A DNA stretch of 64,000 nt from an uncultured Opitutaceae bacterium (GCA_937902925.1 CALFNN010000010.1:62001-126000), one strand, 5' to 3'. Shown: positions 41,389-50,703, numbered from the stretch's first letter. The notes: generated by a model not told the origin, from the letters alone. Made by a program: numbers and translations.

Positions 41389-43656
41389 CTAGTTGACCCG
41401 GCGTGGACGGAGTCCGGCGACGGCGAGGGCCGCCGTGAACGTCTCCACGGTGAATGGTTTTTGCACGAGGGCGTTGACGCGCAGCCGGAGCAACTCCTTG
41501 CGTTCGTCGTCCGTGATGCGGCCGCTGACGATGATGACCGGACGCTCGTAGGGCAGGTCGCGCGCGCGCTGGAGCAACTCGGCCCCGGTCAGCCCGGGCA
41601 TGTTCAGGTCGAGGATCAACGCATGATAGGCGGTGGGAGAGGCAGTGAGCCGGGCCCAGCCGTCACTGCCGTCGTTCGCCCACGTCACCGCATAGCCGAG
41701 GCGTTTTAGAATCTGCCCGATCAAGGCGGCGACCGGTCCGTCGTCTTCAACGACGAGCAGGTGGGCGCGCTCGCCGGTGAGGGGCGCGGGCGGAAACGGA
41801 GGAGCTGGCGTGGCGCCGGTGGCCCGTTCGGGCGGCATCGCCGGCGGCGGGTGCACCGGCAGGTAGACATGGAAAGCCGTGCCCACGTCGGGCACGGACT
41901 CGATATCGACCCGGCCGCCCATTTCGGCGACGAGGTGCCAGACCGTGGCGAGCCCGAGTCCGGTGCCGTGACCGACCTGTTTCGTGGTATAGAACGGCTC
42001 GAAGACGCGTTCGATCACGTCCGACGCCATGCCCATGCCGTTGTCCTCGCAGGTGACCCGCACCCAGTGGTTGGGTGGGAGCGGCTTGGCCGGGTCGATT
42101 GGCGTCGCGGCGGCGGTCGGAACCGCGAGGGCGGTGACCGAGATGCGCGGGCTCCATGTTCCATCGCGCTGGCCCGCGAGTTTTTCGACCAGGGTGTCGC
42201 GTGCGTTGAGCAGGAGATTGAGGAATACCTGACGCACGTCGCCGACGTTCAACCACAGCGCGGGCAGGGAGTCGGGCAGCTCGCTCTCGAGCGCAATCCG
42301 CCGGTCGATCGTCAGCCGCAGCAGGTTGAAATTGCTCTCGATCGCGTCGCCCAGCGAGACCAATTCGGGTCTCACCTCGCCGCGTCGTCCAAATGTGAGC
42401 AGCCGGCGCGTGAGATCGGCCGAGCGGCGCGCGGTGCCGGCGATGACCTTGAGCTCGTCGCAGAGCCCCGGTTCGTGGCTCCATTCCGTCATCAGCAGGT
42501 CGGACTTCAGCAGGACCGGCGTGAGGAGATTGTTGAATTCGTGCGCGATCCCGCCGACGAGCTCGCCGATGGCGCGAAGTCGCCGGCCTTGGGCGATCTC
42601 GGCATCCTTTTGCCGGCGGGCGGTCACATCCTCGGCCAGAAAGCAGAACTGGGGACGCTCCGCGGGCGCGGCGCCGAGCGGCACGATGGTGACGGCGAAC
42701 TCGCGCCGCGGCGTCTCGCGCACGAGTTCGGCGTTGATCGGCCCGCCACTGGCCCGGCAGCAGGCCACGAGGTCCGTCCAGTAGCGAAACCGTTCCGGGG
42801 CCAGGCCGAGCTCGGCCAGCGGGCGCCCGGGCGCGGGCGGGGCGGAGAGTTCCAAGAGGTGGACGGCCGCGGGATTGACGGAAACCACGAGGCATTGCTC
42901 CTCGGCGACCTCGAACACCCCGAGCGAGTAGGGCAGGTTGTCGTAGAGCGCGCGGAGCAAGCGTTCGGATTGACGCAGCGCCTGCTCGGCCTCCCGCCAC
43001 GGCGTGATGTCCTGCACTGTGCCGAACAATCCCGTAACGCGGCCCGCCTTGTCGCGGGTTGGCCGGCCGAGGAGGTGGACCACCTTTCGCACGCCGGGAC
43101 GGGGCTCGATGGCGATGTCCAATTCGAATGCGACGCCTTCGTCGCGGGCGCGCCGGACGAGCAACTCCCACGTGACGCGATCGGGGCCGGTGGCGAGGTT
43201 CAAAAGCTCGTCGAGCGAAGCCGGGGCCCCGAGAGCCGGATCGCGTTCGAAGATGCGGAACGTTTCGTCCGACCATTCGAGCGGCCCCTCGCGCGGATGG
43301 AGGATGCGCTGCCAGTGGCCGATGCGGGCGAACTGCTGGGCGTCCGTGAGCTGGGCGCGGCTCTCGGCAAGATCGGCGGCCTGCCGGGCGATCCGGTGGC
43401 GGAGATCCCGCTGGCGAAGGATTGCCCGGATGGCGAACGCGAGCCCCAGAATGAGGGCGGCGGTGAGATAGCCAAAGACTCCCTCGGGGATGAAGAACGA
43501 CGGGTGGACTGGAGCGGAGTCACTGGCGGCGTGCAACGACGGCAGTGTGGCAAGCACGACGCCCGGCAACATCCGCGTCAGACCGGCGCAGACGATGCCG
43601 GCCGGGGCGACACGGAAACCAACGTCGTCGCTGCGCTGCTGGAGGCGGCCGTTCAC
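41389..43656 (-). CDS. PAS-domain hybrid sensor histidine kinase
   Basis: A protein of about 755 residues. One hydrophobic region (about 15-43), a short loop and a membrane segment (59-75) precede two PAS domains (about 106-223 with GHWQRILHPREG and FGTVQDITPWREA, and 227-348). The kinase core has HisKA with GGIAHEFNNLLTP (His372) and HATPase with NLLLNARDTL, CEDNGMGM and GTGLGLATVW. A C-terminal receiver domain has LLVVEDDGPVA and LILDLNMPG (Asp683), then QKPF. The start is doubtful: the frame runs back across the tRNA gene, so a GTG is chosen that leaves a signal-like N-terminus; an ATG at 43572 is another option. The signal and partner are unknown. Confidence 0.88.
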   Translation of the reverse strand: MNGRLQQRSDDVGFRVAPAGIVCAGLTRMLPGVVLATLPSLHAASDSAPVHPSFFIPEGVFGYLTAALILGLAFAIRAILRQRDLRHRIARQAADLAESRAQLTDAQQFARIGHWQRILHPREGPLEWSDETFRIFERDPALGAPASLDELLNLATGPDRVTWELLVRRARDEGVAFELDIAIEPRPGVRKVVHLLGRPTRDKAGRVTGLFGTVQDITPWREAEQALRQSERLLRALYDNLPYSLGVFEVAEEQCLVVSVNPAAVHLLELSAPPAPGRPLAELGLAPERFRYWTDLVACCRASGGPINAELVRETPRREFAVTIVPLGAAPAERPQFCFLAEDVTARRQKDAEIAQGRRLRAIGELVGGIAHEFNNLLTPVLLKSDLLMTEWSHEPGLCDELKVIAGTARRSADLTRRLLTFGRRGEVRPELVSLGDAIESNFNLLRLTIDRRIALESELPDSLPALWLNVGDVRQVFLNLLLNARDTLVEKLAGQRDGTWSPRISVTALAVPTAAATPIDPAKPLPPNHWVRVTCEDNGMGMASDVIERVFEPFYTTKQVGHGTGLGLATVWHLVAEMGGRVDIESVPDVGTAFHVYLPVHPPPAMPPERATGATPAPPFPPAPLTGERAHLLVVEDDGPVAALIGQILKRLGYAVTWANDGSDGWARLTASPTAYHALILDLNMPGLTGAELLQRARDLPYERPVIIVSGRITDDERKELLRLRVNALVQKPFTVETFTAALAVAGLRPRRVN

Positions 43657-43762
43657 GCAGGTCCGGACTATAACGACGCGAGGGCCGTGTGACGCAAGGT
43701 TGGCCTGAGATTTTTCATTGTCAGCGAACGCGGGGGCCGACATGAACGGCGTTTGCAGCAAC

Positions 43763-43837
43763 GCGGGCGTAGTATATCGGCTATTATGTGTGCTTCCCAA
43801 GCATGAGAGGAGGGTTCGACTCCCTCCGCCCGCACCA
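43763..43837 (+). tRNA. tRNA-Gly (anticodon CCC)
   Basis: A 75-nt tRNA with the CCA encoded. Acceptor arms GCGGGCG and CGCCCGC pair perfectly; the T arm is GGGTTCGACTCCC-like, AGGGTTCGACTCCCT; the anticodon loop TTCCCAA gives CCC, reading GGG. It closely resembles E. coli tRNA-Gly(CCC) in acceptor, anticodon and T arms. The anticodon stem has two G-T wobbles at its outer end (TGTGC with GCATG). It lies on the plus strand, antisense to the spurious upstream part of the kinase frame. Confidence 0.95.
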
Positions 43838-43842
43838 GCCTT

Positions 43843-43858
43843 CGCTCGTCCGCGAGCG
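43843..43858 (+). terminator. Hairpin just after tRNA-Gly, possible terminator
   Basis: CGCTCG (43843-43848) and CGAGCG (43853-43858) form a 6-bp stem with a TCCG loop, 5 nt after the encoded CCA. The following sequence is G-rich with only short T runs, so if it stops transcription it does so without a clear U-tract; it could instead be a processing element of the tRNA trailer. Confidence 0.35.
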
Positions 43859-43969
43859 GATGGGGTTGTGGCCGGCGGGCCAGCCATTCGCGGGCGGAAA
43901 CTAGGGTGAAGGGTGCCCGCTGCAGGCCGGGCGCCTGATGCCGGGTCCGCTGCGGCGATCTTAGCAGGC

Positions 43970-45904
43970 CTACACGTCCGCCTCGACCCGCTCGGCGCTC
44001 AGGTGGCGCCAGCGATCGAGCACGCGGCGATACATGTCGTCGGGGGCGAGGCCGTTCGCGGCCCGGATAATCTCGACGTTGTTGCCGTGTTCCACGAAGC
44101 GATCCGGCCACCCGATGCGCTCCACGGCGACGGGACAGTCCGCCTCCTGGAGGGCCTCGAGCACCGCGCTGCCAAAGCCGCCGGCGACGACATGATCCTC
44201 CAGCGTCACCAGCAGCGGAATGCACGCGGCGTGGCTGAGCAGCAGCGCGCGATCGAGCGGTTTCACGAAGCGGGCATTCACGACGCCGACGGAGAGATGC
44301 TCCTCGGCCTGAAGACGGGCGGCGAGCTTGAGGGCATCGGGCACCATGTTACCCAGCGCCCAGAGCATGATGTTCGAGCCTTCGCGGAGCACCTCCGCGT
44401 GGCCGACCGGCAGCACGGCGGGTTGCGCCTTGATCGGAGCGCCCGGGCCGGCACCGCGCGGATAGCGGATGAAGCCGGGGCCGGGCAGCTGCAAACTGGT
44501 GTGCAGCATGTCGACGAGTTCATCCTCGTCCTTCGGTTGCATCACGACCGCGTTGGGCACGCAGCGAAGATACGCGAGGTCGAAGAGCCCGTGATGGGTC
44601 GGCCCGTCGGCGGGCGAAAGACCGGCGCGATCCAGGCAAAACGTCACCGGGAGATTCTGAAGCGCGACGTCGTGGATGACCTGGTCATAAGCGCGCTGGA
44701 GAAACGTGGAGTAGATCGCGCACACCGGGCGGATGCCCTTCGTCGCGAGCCCGGCGGCGAACAGGACCGCGTGTTCCTCGGCGATGCCGACGTCGAAAAA
44801 CTGCCGCGGCACCTCCGTGGCGAGGTGGGCGAGGCCGGTGCCGCTCGGCATCGCGCCGGTGATGCCGACAATCCTGGAGTCCGCCTTCGCGAAGCGCGTG
44901 AGCGCGGCGCCGAACACATCCTGATAGTTGGGCGGCGCGCCGGGCGCGCCCTTCTTGCTTTCGCCGGTGACGGGATCGAACGGTCCCGACCCGTGGAACC
45001 GCTCCGGATGCTCGACCGCGGCGTCGAGGCCCCGGCCCTTTTTCGTCAGCACGTGGATGAGCACGGGCACATCGCAGTGCTTGGCAAACTCGAGGTTCTT
45101 CACGAGCGCGTCGATGTTGTGGCCGTCGACCGGGCCGAGATAACGCAGGCCGAATTTCTCGAAGAGCGACGAGCCGACGATGAAGTCCTTGGTTTCGCGC
45201 TTCCACTTGTGATAAACGCGGTTCATCTCCACGCCGACGGGGAAGCTTTTGAAAAACGCGTCGAGGTCGTGATGGAGCTTGTTGTAGGTCGGGCTCGTGC
45301 TGATGCGGTTCAGGTAGCGGGAAATCGCGCCGACGTTCTTCGCGATCGACCACTCGTTGTCGTTCAGGATGACGATGAGGCGGTCGGTCGAGGAGACGAC
45401 ATTGTTGAGCGCCTCGAGTGTGATGCCGCAGGTGAACGCGGCGTCGCCGCAGACGGCGACCACGTGCTCGGCGGAGCCGCGCAGGTCGCGGGCGGTCGCC
45501 ATGCCGAGGGCGGCCGAGAGGGCGGTGCCGGCGTGGCCCGCGCCGAAGGCGTCATGCGGGCTTTCGTTGCGCGCGAGAAACCCGCTCGCCCCGCCGGTCT
45601 GTCGGAGCTTGCGAAAAAATTCGCCGCCGCGCCCGGTCAGGAGCTTGTGCACATAGCCCTGGTGGGCGACGTCGAAGACCAGCTGGTCCTCCGGCGTGCT
45701 AAAGACGCGATGCAACGCGACGGTCAACTCGACCACGCCGAGGTTGGGGCCGATGTGCCCGCCGTTTTTCGCGGTGACAGCGATGAGTTCGCGCCGGATC
45801 TCCTGGGCGAGTTGCGGAAGCTGCGCGGGGGCGAGCGCCTTCACGTCGGCGGGGCCGCGAATCGTCTCGAGCAGGCGCGGCGGGACGGGAGTGGCTTCGT
45901 TCAT
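43970..45904 (-). CDS. dxs: 1-deoxy-D-xylulose-5-phosphate synthase
   Basis: A 644-residue thiamine-diphosphate enzyme that condenses pyruvate and glyceraldehyde 3-phosphate, the first step of the MEP isoprenoid pathway. The order of motifs is that of Dxs: NGGHIGPNLGVVELTVALH, HQGYVHKLLTGR, GAGHAGTALSAALGMA, a ThDP motif GDAAFTCGITLEALNN, LNDNEWSIAKNVGA, then the transketolase domain with VGIAEEHAVLFAAGLA, DRAGLSPADGPTHHG and FDLAYLRCVPN. The ThDP motif begins GDA rather than the usual GDG. It follows xseB by 34 bp on the same strand, an arrangement seen in many bacteria (xseB-ispA-dxs), here without ispA. Confidence 0.95.
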   Translation of the reverse strand: MNEATPVPPRLLETIRGPADVKALAPAQLPQLAQEIRRELIAVTAKNGGHIGPNLGVVELTVALHRVFSTPEDQLVFDVAHQGYVHKLLTGRGGEFFRKLRQTGGASGFLARNESPHDAFGAGHAGTALSAALGMATARDLRGSAEHVVAVCGDAAFTCGITLEALNNVVSSTDRLIVILNDNEWSIAKNVGAISRYLNRISTSPTYNKLHHDLDAFFKSFPVGVEMNRVYHKWKRETKDFIVGSSLFEKFGLRYLGPVDGHNIDALVKNLEFAKHCDVPVLIHVLTKKGRGLDAAVEHPERFHGSGPFDPVTGESKKGAPGAPPNYQDVFGAALTRFAKADSRIVGITGAMPSGTGLAHLATEVPRQFFDVGIAEEHAVLFAAGLATKGIRPVCAIYSTFLQRAYDQVIHDVALQNLPVTFCLDRAGLSPADGPTHHGLFDLAYLRCVPNAVVMQPKDEDELVDMLHTSLQLPGPGFIRYPRGAGPGAPIKAQPAVLPVGHAEVLREGSNIMLWALGNMVPDALKLAARLQAEEHLSVGVVNARFVKPLDRALLLSHAACIPLLVTLEDHVVAGGFGSAVLEALQEADCPVAVERIGWPDRFVEHGNNVEIIRAANGLAPDDMYRRVLDRWRHLSAERVEADV

Positions 45905-45938
45905 TCGGGTGCGGGCGTGGCGGGTCCGGGTGCCGGGC

Positions 45939-46184
45939 TCAGGCTTCGCCCACGGTCTCGAATTTCTCGAGGACGACCTTGCCGTCCTTCTGTTTCTTGA
46001 GCTGCTCGATCTTGAGTTCGGCGTCCTTCAGGCGGGCCTCGCAAATCTTGAGCAAGCGGCTGCCCTCCTCGAACTTGGCGAGCAGTTCCGCGAGCGGCAC
46101 GTCGCCCGACTCCATCGCCTCGACGATGGACTCGAGTTTGCCGAGGGCGGCCTCGAAGGACAGTTTGGCATCTTTGACTTCCAC
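45939..46184 (-). CDS. xseB: Exodeoxyribonuclease VII small subunit
   Basis: An 81-residue helical protein: SFEAALGKLESIVEAMESGD followed by VPLAELLAKFEEGSRLLKIC, the XseB signature with L-x-x-I-V and E-G-x-x-L. It is the small subunit of the single-strand exonuclease VII with XseA, whose gene is not in the window. The GTG start gives the usual length; an upstream frame exists but has no family residues. The gene is divergent from the M48 protease gene by 149 bp and precedes dxs. Confidence 0.92.
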   Translation of the reverse strand: MEVKDAKLSFEAALGKLESIVEAMESGDVPLAELLAKFEEGSRLLKICEARLKDAELKIEQLKKQKDGKVVLEKFETVGEA

Positions 46185-46333
46185 GCGGGCAACGATGCGC
46201 CGCCGGACGGGCAATTCAAACAATCTTTGGGCCGCCGCCAATTTGTGATTGCGTGGCCGTTGTCCTGCGCGAGGGGATGCCGGGCCCGCGAGTTTGGGCT
46301 GGCGACGACGGCGGTTTCCCATGGATTGGAGGC

Positions 46334-47578
46334 ATGCTTCCTGTCCTCTGGGTGGCCGCGGTGCTGATGGTGCTGCGGCTGGTGGGTGAATTGATTCTGG
46401 CCGCGCTCAATCGGGCCGAGGTGCGCCGGCACGCGGCGGCGCCCCCGCCGGCGGCGGCCGCCATCATGGACGCCGCCAGCTACGCGAAATCGGTGGCCTA
46501 CACGCTGGAGAAATCGCGCTTCGGCGTGATCACGGAAATTTTCGACACGCTGGTGCTGGCGCTCGTGCTGTTTGGCGGCGTGCTGCCGATGCTGTTCGGC
46601 CGGGTCGGGGCCTGGGGGGGACCGGCCGCCGTCTGGAACCACGCGCTCTTCGTGTTATTTGCCGGCGTGCTGTTGTCGGTGCCGTCGCTGCCGTTCGACT
46701 GGTGGGAGCAATTCCGCCTCGAGGAGAAGTTCGGTTTCAACCAGTCGACGCCCGCACTGTGGGTGACCGACAAGCTGAAGGGGCTGGCCGTGGCGTTGGC
46801 GCTGGGCTTTCCGCTCCTCTGGGCGCTGTTGTCGCTCGTGAAATGGGCGGGCGGCACCTGGTGGCTGTGGGGCTTCGCGCTCGTGTTCGGGTTCCAGTTG
46901 CTGATGCTGGTGCTTTATCCCAAGCTCATCGTGCCTCTCTTCAACAAGCTGACGCCGCTCCCCGAGGGCGAACTGCGCGCCCGCCTGCTGGCCCTCGGGG
47001 ATCGCACGGGTTTCAAGGCGCAGACGATCGAGGTCATCGATGGCTCGAAGCGCTCCAGTCATTCCAACGCCTACTTCACGGGCTTCGGCCGGTTCCGGCG
47101 GATCGTGCTGTTTGACACGCTCATCGCGCAGCTCAGCCCGGAGGAGCTGGAGGCGGTGCTCGCCCATGAGATCGGCCACTACCGGTGCGGCCACATCCCG
47201 AAGACGATCGCGCTGTCCGCCGCGATGATGTTCGGCGGATTTGCCGTCATCGCGTGGCTGGCGCGCAGCCCGTGGTTCAACCGGTCGTTTGGCTTTCCCG
47301 CGGACGAGCTGGCGCCGTCGTTTCTCCTCTTCGGCCTGCTGAGCGGGCTCGTGACGTTTTGGTTTACGCCGCTCGCGAACCTGCTCTCGCGCAAGCACGA
47401 ATACGAGGCGGATGCCTTCGCACGCGAGGCGATGGGCGGTCCCGCGGCGATGATCGGGGCGCTGCGGAAACTCGCGCAGAAAAACCTCAGCAACCTGACG
47501 CCGCACCGCTGGTTCAGCGCATTCTACTACTCACACCCGACCCTGGTCGAGCGCGAGGCGGCGCTGGCGCGGAGTTAG
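46334..47578 (+). CDS. M48 family (Ste24/CAAX-type) membrane metalloprotease
   Basis: A 414-residue membrane zinc protease. About six to seven membrane segments surround a cytoplasmic catalytic region with AHEIGHYRCGH (HEIGH at 278-282) and the third ligand region RKHEYEADAFA (Glu356, Asp360). The M48_N segment SLPFDWWEQFRLEEKFGFNQ (about 118-137) is typical of Ste24/HtpX-like CAAX proteases. It probably degrades or processes membrane proteins. The ATG chosen is at 46334; a longer frame from 46253 exists, but its extra residues resemble no part of the family. Confidence 0.9.
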   Translation: MLPVLWVAAVLMVLRLVGELILAALNRAEVRRHAAAPPPAAAAIMDAASYAKSVAYTLEKSRFGVITEIFDTLVLALVLFGGVLPMLFGRVGAWGGPAAVWNHALFVLFAGVLLSVPSLPFDWWEQFRLEEKFGFNQSTPALWVTDKLKGLAVALALGFPLLWALLSLVKWAGGTWWLWGFALVFGFQLLMLVLYPKLIVPLFNKLTPLPEGELRARLLALGDRTGFKAQTIEVIDGSKRSSHSNAYFTGFGRFRRIVLFDTLIAQLSPEELEAVLAHEIGHYRCGHIPKTIALSAAMMFGGFAVIAWLARSPWFNRSFGFPADELAPSFLLFGLLSGLVTFWFTPLANLLSRKHEYEADAFAREAMGGPAAMIGALRKLAQKNLSNLTPHRWFSAFYYSHPTLVEREAALARS

Positions 47579-47592
47579 GGACGGCGCGGTGA

Positions 47593-47598
47593 AGGAGG
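47593..47598 (+). promoter_or_regulatory. Strong Shine-Dalgarno of the EEP-family gene
   Basis: AGGAGG lies 8 nt before the ATG at 47607. It is one of the few full anti-16S matches in this window and decides the start of the secreted nuclease/phosphatase gene over the GTG at 47589. Confidence 0.75.
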
Positions 47599-47606
47599 GA
47601 AACGAG

Positions 47607-48524
47607 ATGCGCGCGACAATCTCCCCCTTCCGCGCGTTCGGGTTCCTCCTGCTGACCTCGTTGGCGGCTTCAAGTGGGCGCGCCGAAACGCTCACCGTCG
47701 CAACCTACAATATCGAGAACTATGGTCCAGCCGACCGCGTGACCGAGATGGGATTCCGCAAGGACTACCCGAAGCCCGAAGCCGAGAAGCGGGCGCTCCG
47801 CGCGGTCATCCGGACGCTGAATGCCGACGTGCTCGTGTTGCAGGAGATGGGCAGCCAAGCCTATCTCGATGAATTGCGCCGCGACCTGAAGGCCGAAGGG
47901 CTGGATTATCCGCAGGCGGCGCTTGCCGCCGCCGGCGACGCCGACCGCCATGTCGCGTTGCTCTCGCGCCGCCCGCTCAAAAACGTGGTGACACACACCG
48001 ATCTCGATTTCGCCTACCTCGGCGGAAGGGAATCCGTGAAACGCGGATTGCTCGAGGCGACGGTGGCGACCGCGGCGGGCGACGTGACGATATTTGCGGT
48101 GCATCTCAAGAGCCGGTTCACGGAGCGGCCGGACGATCCTTCGTGCGAGATTCGCCGGGCGGGAGAGGCGACGGCGATTCGCGACCGGGTGTTGAAGCGG
48201 TTTCCGTCGCCCGCGGCGGCGCGTTTCCTGGTCGTGGGCGACTGCAACGACACCAAGGCCAGCAAGGCGCTCGAGCACCTGGAGAAACGCGGCAAGACCG
48301 ACATCGTCGAGTTGCTGCCGGCGGCCGATTCGCGAGGCGACACGTGGACGCACGATTATCGCCGGGAGGAAACCTACACCCGCGTCGATCACATCCTGGT
48401 GTCGCCGGGCCTGCGGCAGACGGTGCAGGGTGGGGCAGCGCGGATCTTCGACGGCGACGGCGTGCGCGCCGCGAGCGATCACCGGCCGGTGGCGGTGACG
48501 CTCGTCCTTGGCGGCAAAGCCTAG
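47607..48524 (+). CDS. Secreted endonuclease/exonuclease/phosphatase family protein
   Basis: A 305-residue EEP-fold protein with a signal peptide (about residues 1-26, FGFLLLTSLAASSGRA). The core has LTVATYNIENYG, VLVLQEMGS (metal Glu), IFAVHLKSRF (His), FLVVGDCNDTK (D-x-N pair) and near the end RVDHILVS and ASDHRPVAVTL (Asp-His). These are all the catalytic blocks of DNase I/phosphatase-like enzymes. Substrate may be extracellular nucleic acid or a phosphoester; sequence does not decide. It starts 29 bp after the M48 protease stop on the same strand. Confidence 0.88.
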   Translation: MRATISPFRAFGFLLLTSLAASSGRAETLTVATYNIENYGPADRVTEMGFRKDYPKPEAEKRALRAVIRTLNADVLVLQEMGSQAYLDELRRDLKAEGLDYPQAALAAAGDADRHVALLSRRPLKNVVTHTDLDFAYLGGRESVKRGLLEATVATAAGDVTIFAVHLKSRFTERPDDPSCEIRRAGEATAIRDRVLKRFPSPAAARFLVVGDCNDTKASKALEHLEKRGKTDIVELLPAADSRGDTWTHDYRREETYTRVDHILVSPGLRQTVQGGAARIFDGDGVRAASDHRPVAVTLVLGGKA

Positions 48525-48546
48525 ATCGGGCGGGCGTGCGCGGCGG

Positions 48547-49470
48547 TTACTTATCCGTGACCGTGAGCGGGACGGTCACTTCACCGGCGCCGAAGCCCTT
48601 GAGAAAGAGACTGCCGGTGCCGGCCTTGCCACCCTCGACCGTGACCGTGACGCTCGTCTGGCCCTGCGGGACAATGACCTCGGGCATGATGACGCTCTCG
48701 GGCACGTCCGTGGAGACGTCGAGGAGCGTGCCGCCCGGAGGGGCGGGATTCTGAATCGTGAACGTGAGCGTTTGCCGGTCGCGAGTGCGCAGGTTGAGCG
48801 AGATCGGAAAAACCGACACATTGCTCGCGTCGATGTGGAACGTGCCGACCTGCGAGAAGCCGGGCGTGCCGTTCAGCGCGACGGAGTAATTCTTGTTGGC
48901 CTCGAGAGGCGGGACGAAAAAGCTGAGCGACGTGGGCGACTCGAAGACGGTGTTTACCGGCGTGCCGCTGAAAAACACCTTGTCGCCCGGGGTGAAGCCA
49001 CGGCCGAGGACGCTGACGCGCGAGCCGACCGGGCCACGGTTGACCTCGAGGGCCAGCACATAGCGGCGCACGATCTGGGCGTGGGCCACCTCGGTGTAGG
49101 CTTCGGATGGCGTGGCGACGTTGTTACCCTCGACGTCATAGTTGACGAGAAAGTAGTAAGCGACGTCGTCGCGCCCGGCACCGAGCTGGTATTCAAACTC
49201 GTAAAGTCCCTCGCCGACCGGGCTCTTCTTCATTTCGTAGCTCTGGCCGTCCAGGATGATATGAGGCAGGATGCTGGCGGCAGGAACTGTATTGGTGCGC
49301 GGCGTGATGCGCAGGGTGAACGTGTAAATCTGCGAGGGATTCTCCGGCATCGAGGCCGGCGTGAGATTGGTCAGCGTGACGCTTTCACAGCCCGCCAGCA
49401 GCGCGAGGGCAAGGGTGGCGGCGAGCCAGCAGAGGATTTTTCTCGCGGGAGAAATTCGGTTGGTGTGCAT
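48547..49470 (-). CDS. IPT/TIG-domain lipoprotein
   Basis: A 307-residue secreted protein. After MHTNRISPARK comes a hydrophobic stretch and the lipobox LALLAGC, so it is probably a lipoprotein anchored by the Cys. Residues about 145-215 form an IPT/TIG-like beta domain (VLGRGFTPGDKVFFSG, FFVPPLEANKNYSVAL), and the C-terminal part (about 220-307, with QGQTSVTVTVEGGKAGTG) looks like another beta sandwich. Function is unknown; extracellular binding or structural roles are typical for such lipoproteins. It is divergent from the hemW-like gene by 45 bp. Confidence 0.72.
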   Translation of the reverse strand: MHTNRISPARKILCWLAATLALALLAGCESVTLTNLTPASMPENPSQIYTFTLRITPRTNTVPAASILPHIILDGQSYEMKKSPVGEGLYEFEYQLGAGRDDVAYYFLVNYDVEGNNVATPSEAYTEVAHAQIVRRYVLALEVNRGPVGSRVSVLGRGFTPGDKVFFSGTPVNTVFESPTSLSFFVPPLEANKNYSVALNGTPGFSQVGTFHIDASNVSVFPISLNLRTRDRQTLTFTIQNPAPPGGTLLDVSTDVPESVIMPEVIVPQGQTSVTVTVEGGKAGTGSLFLKGFGAGEVTVPLTVTDK

Positions 49471-49515
49471 TGGGCTTTTAAGCGTGAAAACCGGTCGGGT
49501 TAAAACGTGTTAGTA

Positions 49516-50703
49516 ATGAGCGGCCTACCCACAGAGCAAGCCAAAGCTGCGACGCGCGCGCCACTGGGACTCTACGTCCACGTGCCGTTCTGCGCGTCGA
49601 CCTGCGACTTCTGTGCGTTCTATCAAACCCAGCCGACCGCGGTTGGGGTGGGGCGGTTCCTCGATGGCATCGCACAAGAGGCCGCGCTCGTAGACTGGAG
49701 CGAGCCGGTGACCACCGTTTTTTGGGGCGGCGGCACTCCCGGCCTGCTCGCGCCACGCGATCTGGCACGACTGGCCGCCACGGTGCGGGCGCGATGCGGC
49801 GGCGCGCCGCAGGAATGGACGGTCGAACTTGCACCGGCGTCGGTGACGGAGGCGCGGCTGGCGGCGTTGAAGGAGGCGGGGGTCACGCGCGCCTCGATGG
49901 GCGTGCAAAGTTTCCAGCCGGCGCTGCTCGAAGCGCTGGGCCGGGCGCACTCTCGGGAGCAGATTTATCGCGCCTACGACCGCGTGCGAGCGGCGGAGTT
50001 TGCGAGCGTCAACCTCGACTTGATGTTCGCGCTACCCGGCCAGACCGAGGCCGAGTGGGCGGCCGACGTGCGTGAGGCGGTGGCGCTCGCGCCGGACCAT
50101 CTGTCGACCTACTGCCTGACCTTCGAGGAGGACACCGCGCTTTGGGTGAAGCTCTCGCAGGGCCGGGTGAAACTCGACCCCGAACACGAGGCCCGGCTTT
50201 ACGAGTCCACCTGGGCGCAGCTCGCGACTGCCGGCTATGCGCAATACGAGGTGTCGAACTTCGCGCACCCCGGCCACGCCTGCCTGCACAACCTGAACAC
50301 GTGGCGGATGCACGAGTGGGTGGGGCTGGGGCCGTCGGCGGCGTCGCAGCACGCGGGCTGGCGCGGAGCGAACGTCGCCGATCTCGACCAATGGCTGGCG
50401 CGCATTGGGCGCGGCGAGCGCGTGACGGAGGATCGCGTCGCGCTGACGTCCGCGCTCCGGGCGGAAGACGCCTTGATTTTTGGCCTGCGAATGAACGCCG
50501 GGGTGGATCTTTCCGCCTGGCGGCCGCGCTGCCCGGAGGCGCCGTGGACCGCGGTGGAGGCCTTGCTCGACCGGCTGGCGGGAGACGGCCTGGCGCAACG
50601 CGACGGTGGATGGGTGCGGCTGACCGATCGCGGGCGGTTGCTGGCCGATTCGGTGGGGTCGGAGGTGATGGCGGCGTTTTCGACCGAGGCATTCGTGGCA
50701 TGA
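49516..50703 (+). CDS. hemW: HemW-like radical SAM protein
   Basis: A 395-residue radical SAM protein of the HemN/HemW family. The iron-sulfur site is HVPFCASTCDFC (Cys26, Cys30, Cys33), followed by AFYQ; TTVFWGGGTPGLL, TRASMGVQSFQPALLEALGR, NLDLMFALPGQTEAEW and ISNFA-like VSNFAHPGHACLHN fit HemW. HemW is a heme-binding chaperone; the CxFY after the cluster differs from the usual CDFN, so HutW-like activity is another option. ATG at 49516 is chosen over an earlier GTG. Its stop overlaps the M23 peptidase start as ATGA. Confidence 0.82.
   Translation: MSGLPTEQAKAATRAPLGLYVHVPFCASTCDFCAFYQTQPTAVGVGRFLDGIAQEAALVDWSEPVTTVFWGGGTPGLLAPRDLARLAATVRARCGGAPQEWTVELAPASVTEARLAALKEAGVTRASMGVQSFQPALLEALGRAHSREQIYRAYDRVRAAEFASVNLDLMFALPGQTEAEWAADVREAVALAPDHLSTYCLTFEEDTALWVKLSQGRVKLDPEHEARLYESTWAQLATAGYAQYEVSNFAHPGHACLHNLNTWRMHEWVGLGPSAASQHAGWRGANVADLDQWLARIGRGERVTEDRVALTSALRAEDALIFGLRMNAGVDLSAWRPRCPEAPWTAVEALLDRLAGDGLAQRDGGWVRLTDRGRLLADSVGSEVMAAFSTEAFVA

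Noticed and set aside
43657-43887. Longer start for the sensor kinase, running through the tRNA gene
   Set aside because: The extra residues come from the antisense of tRNA-Gly and show no family features.
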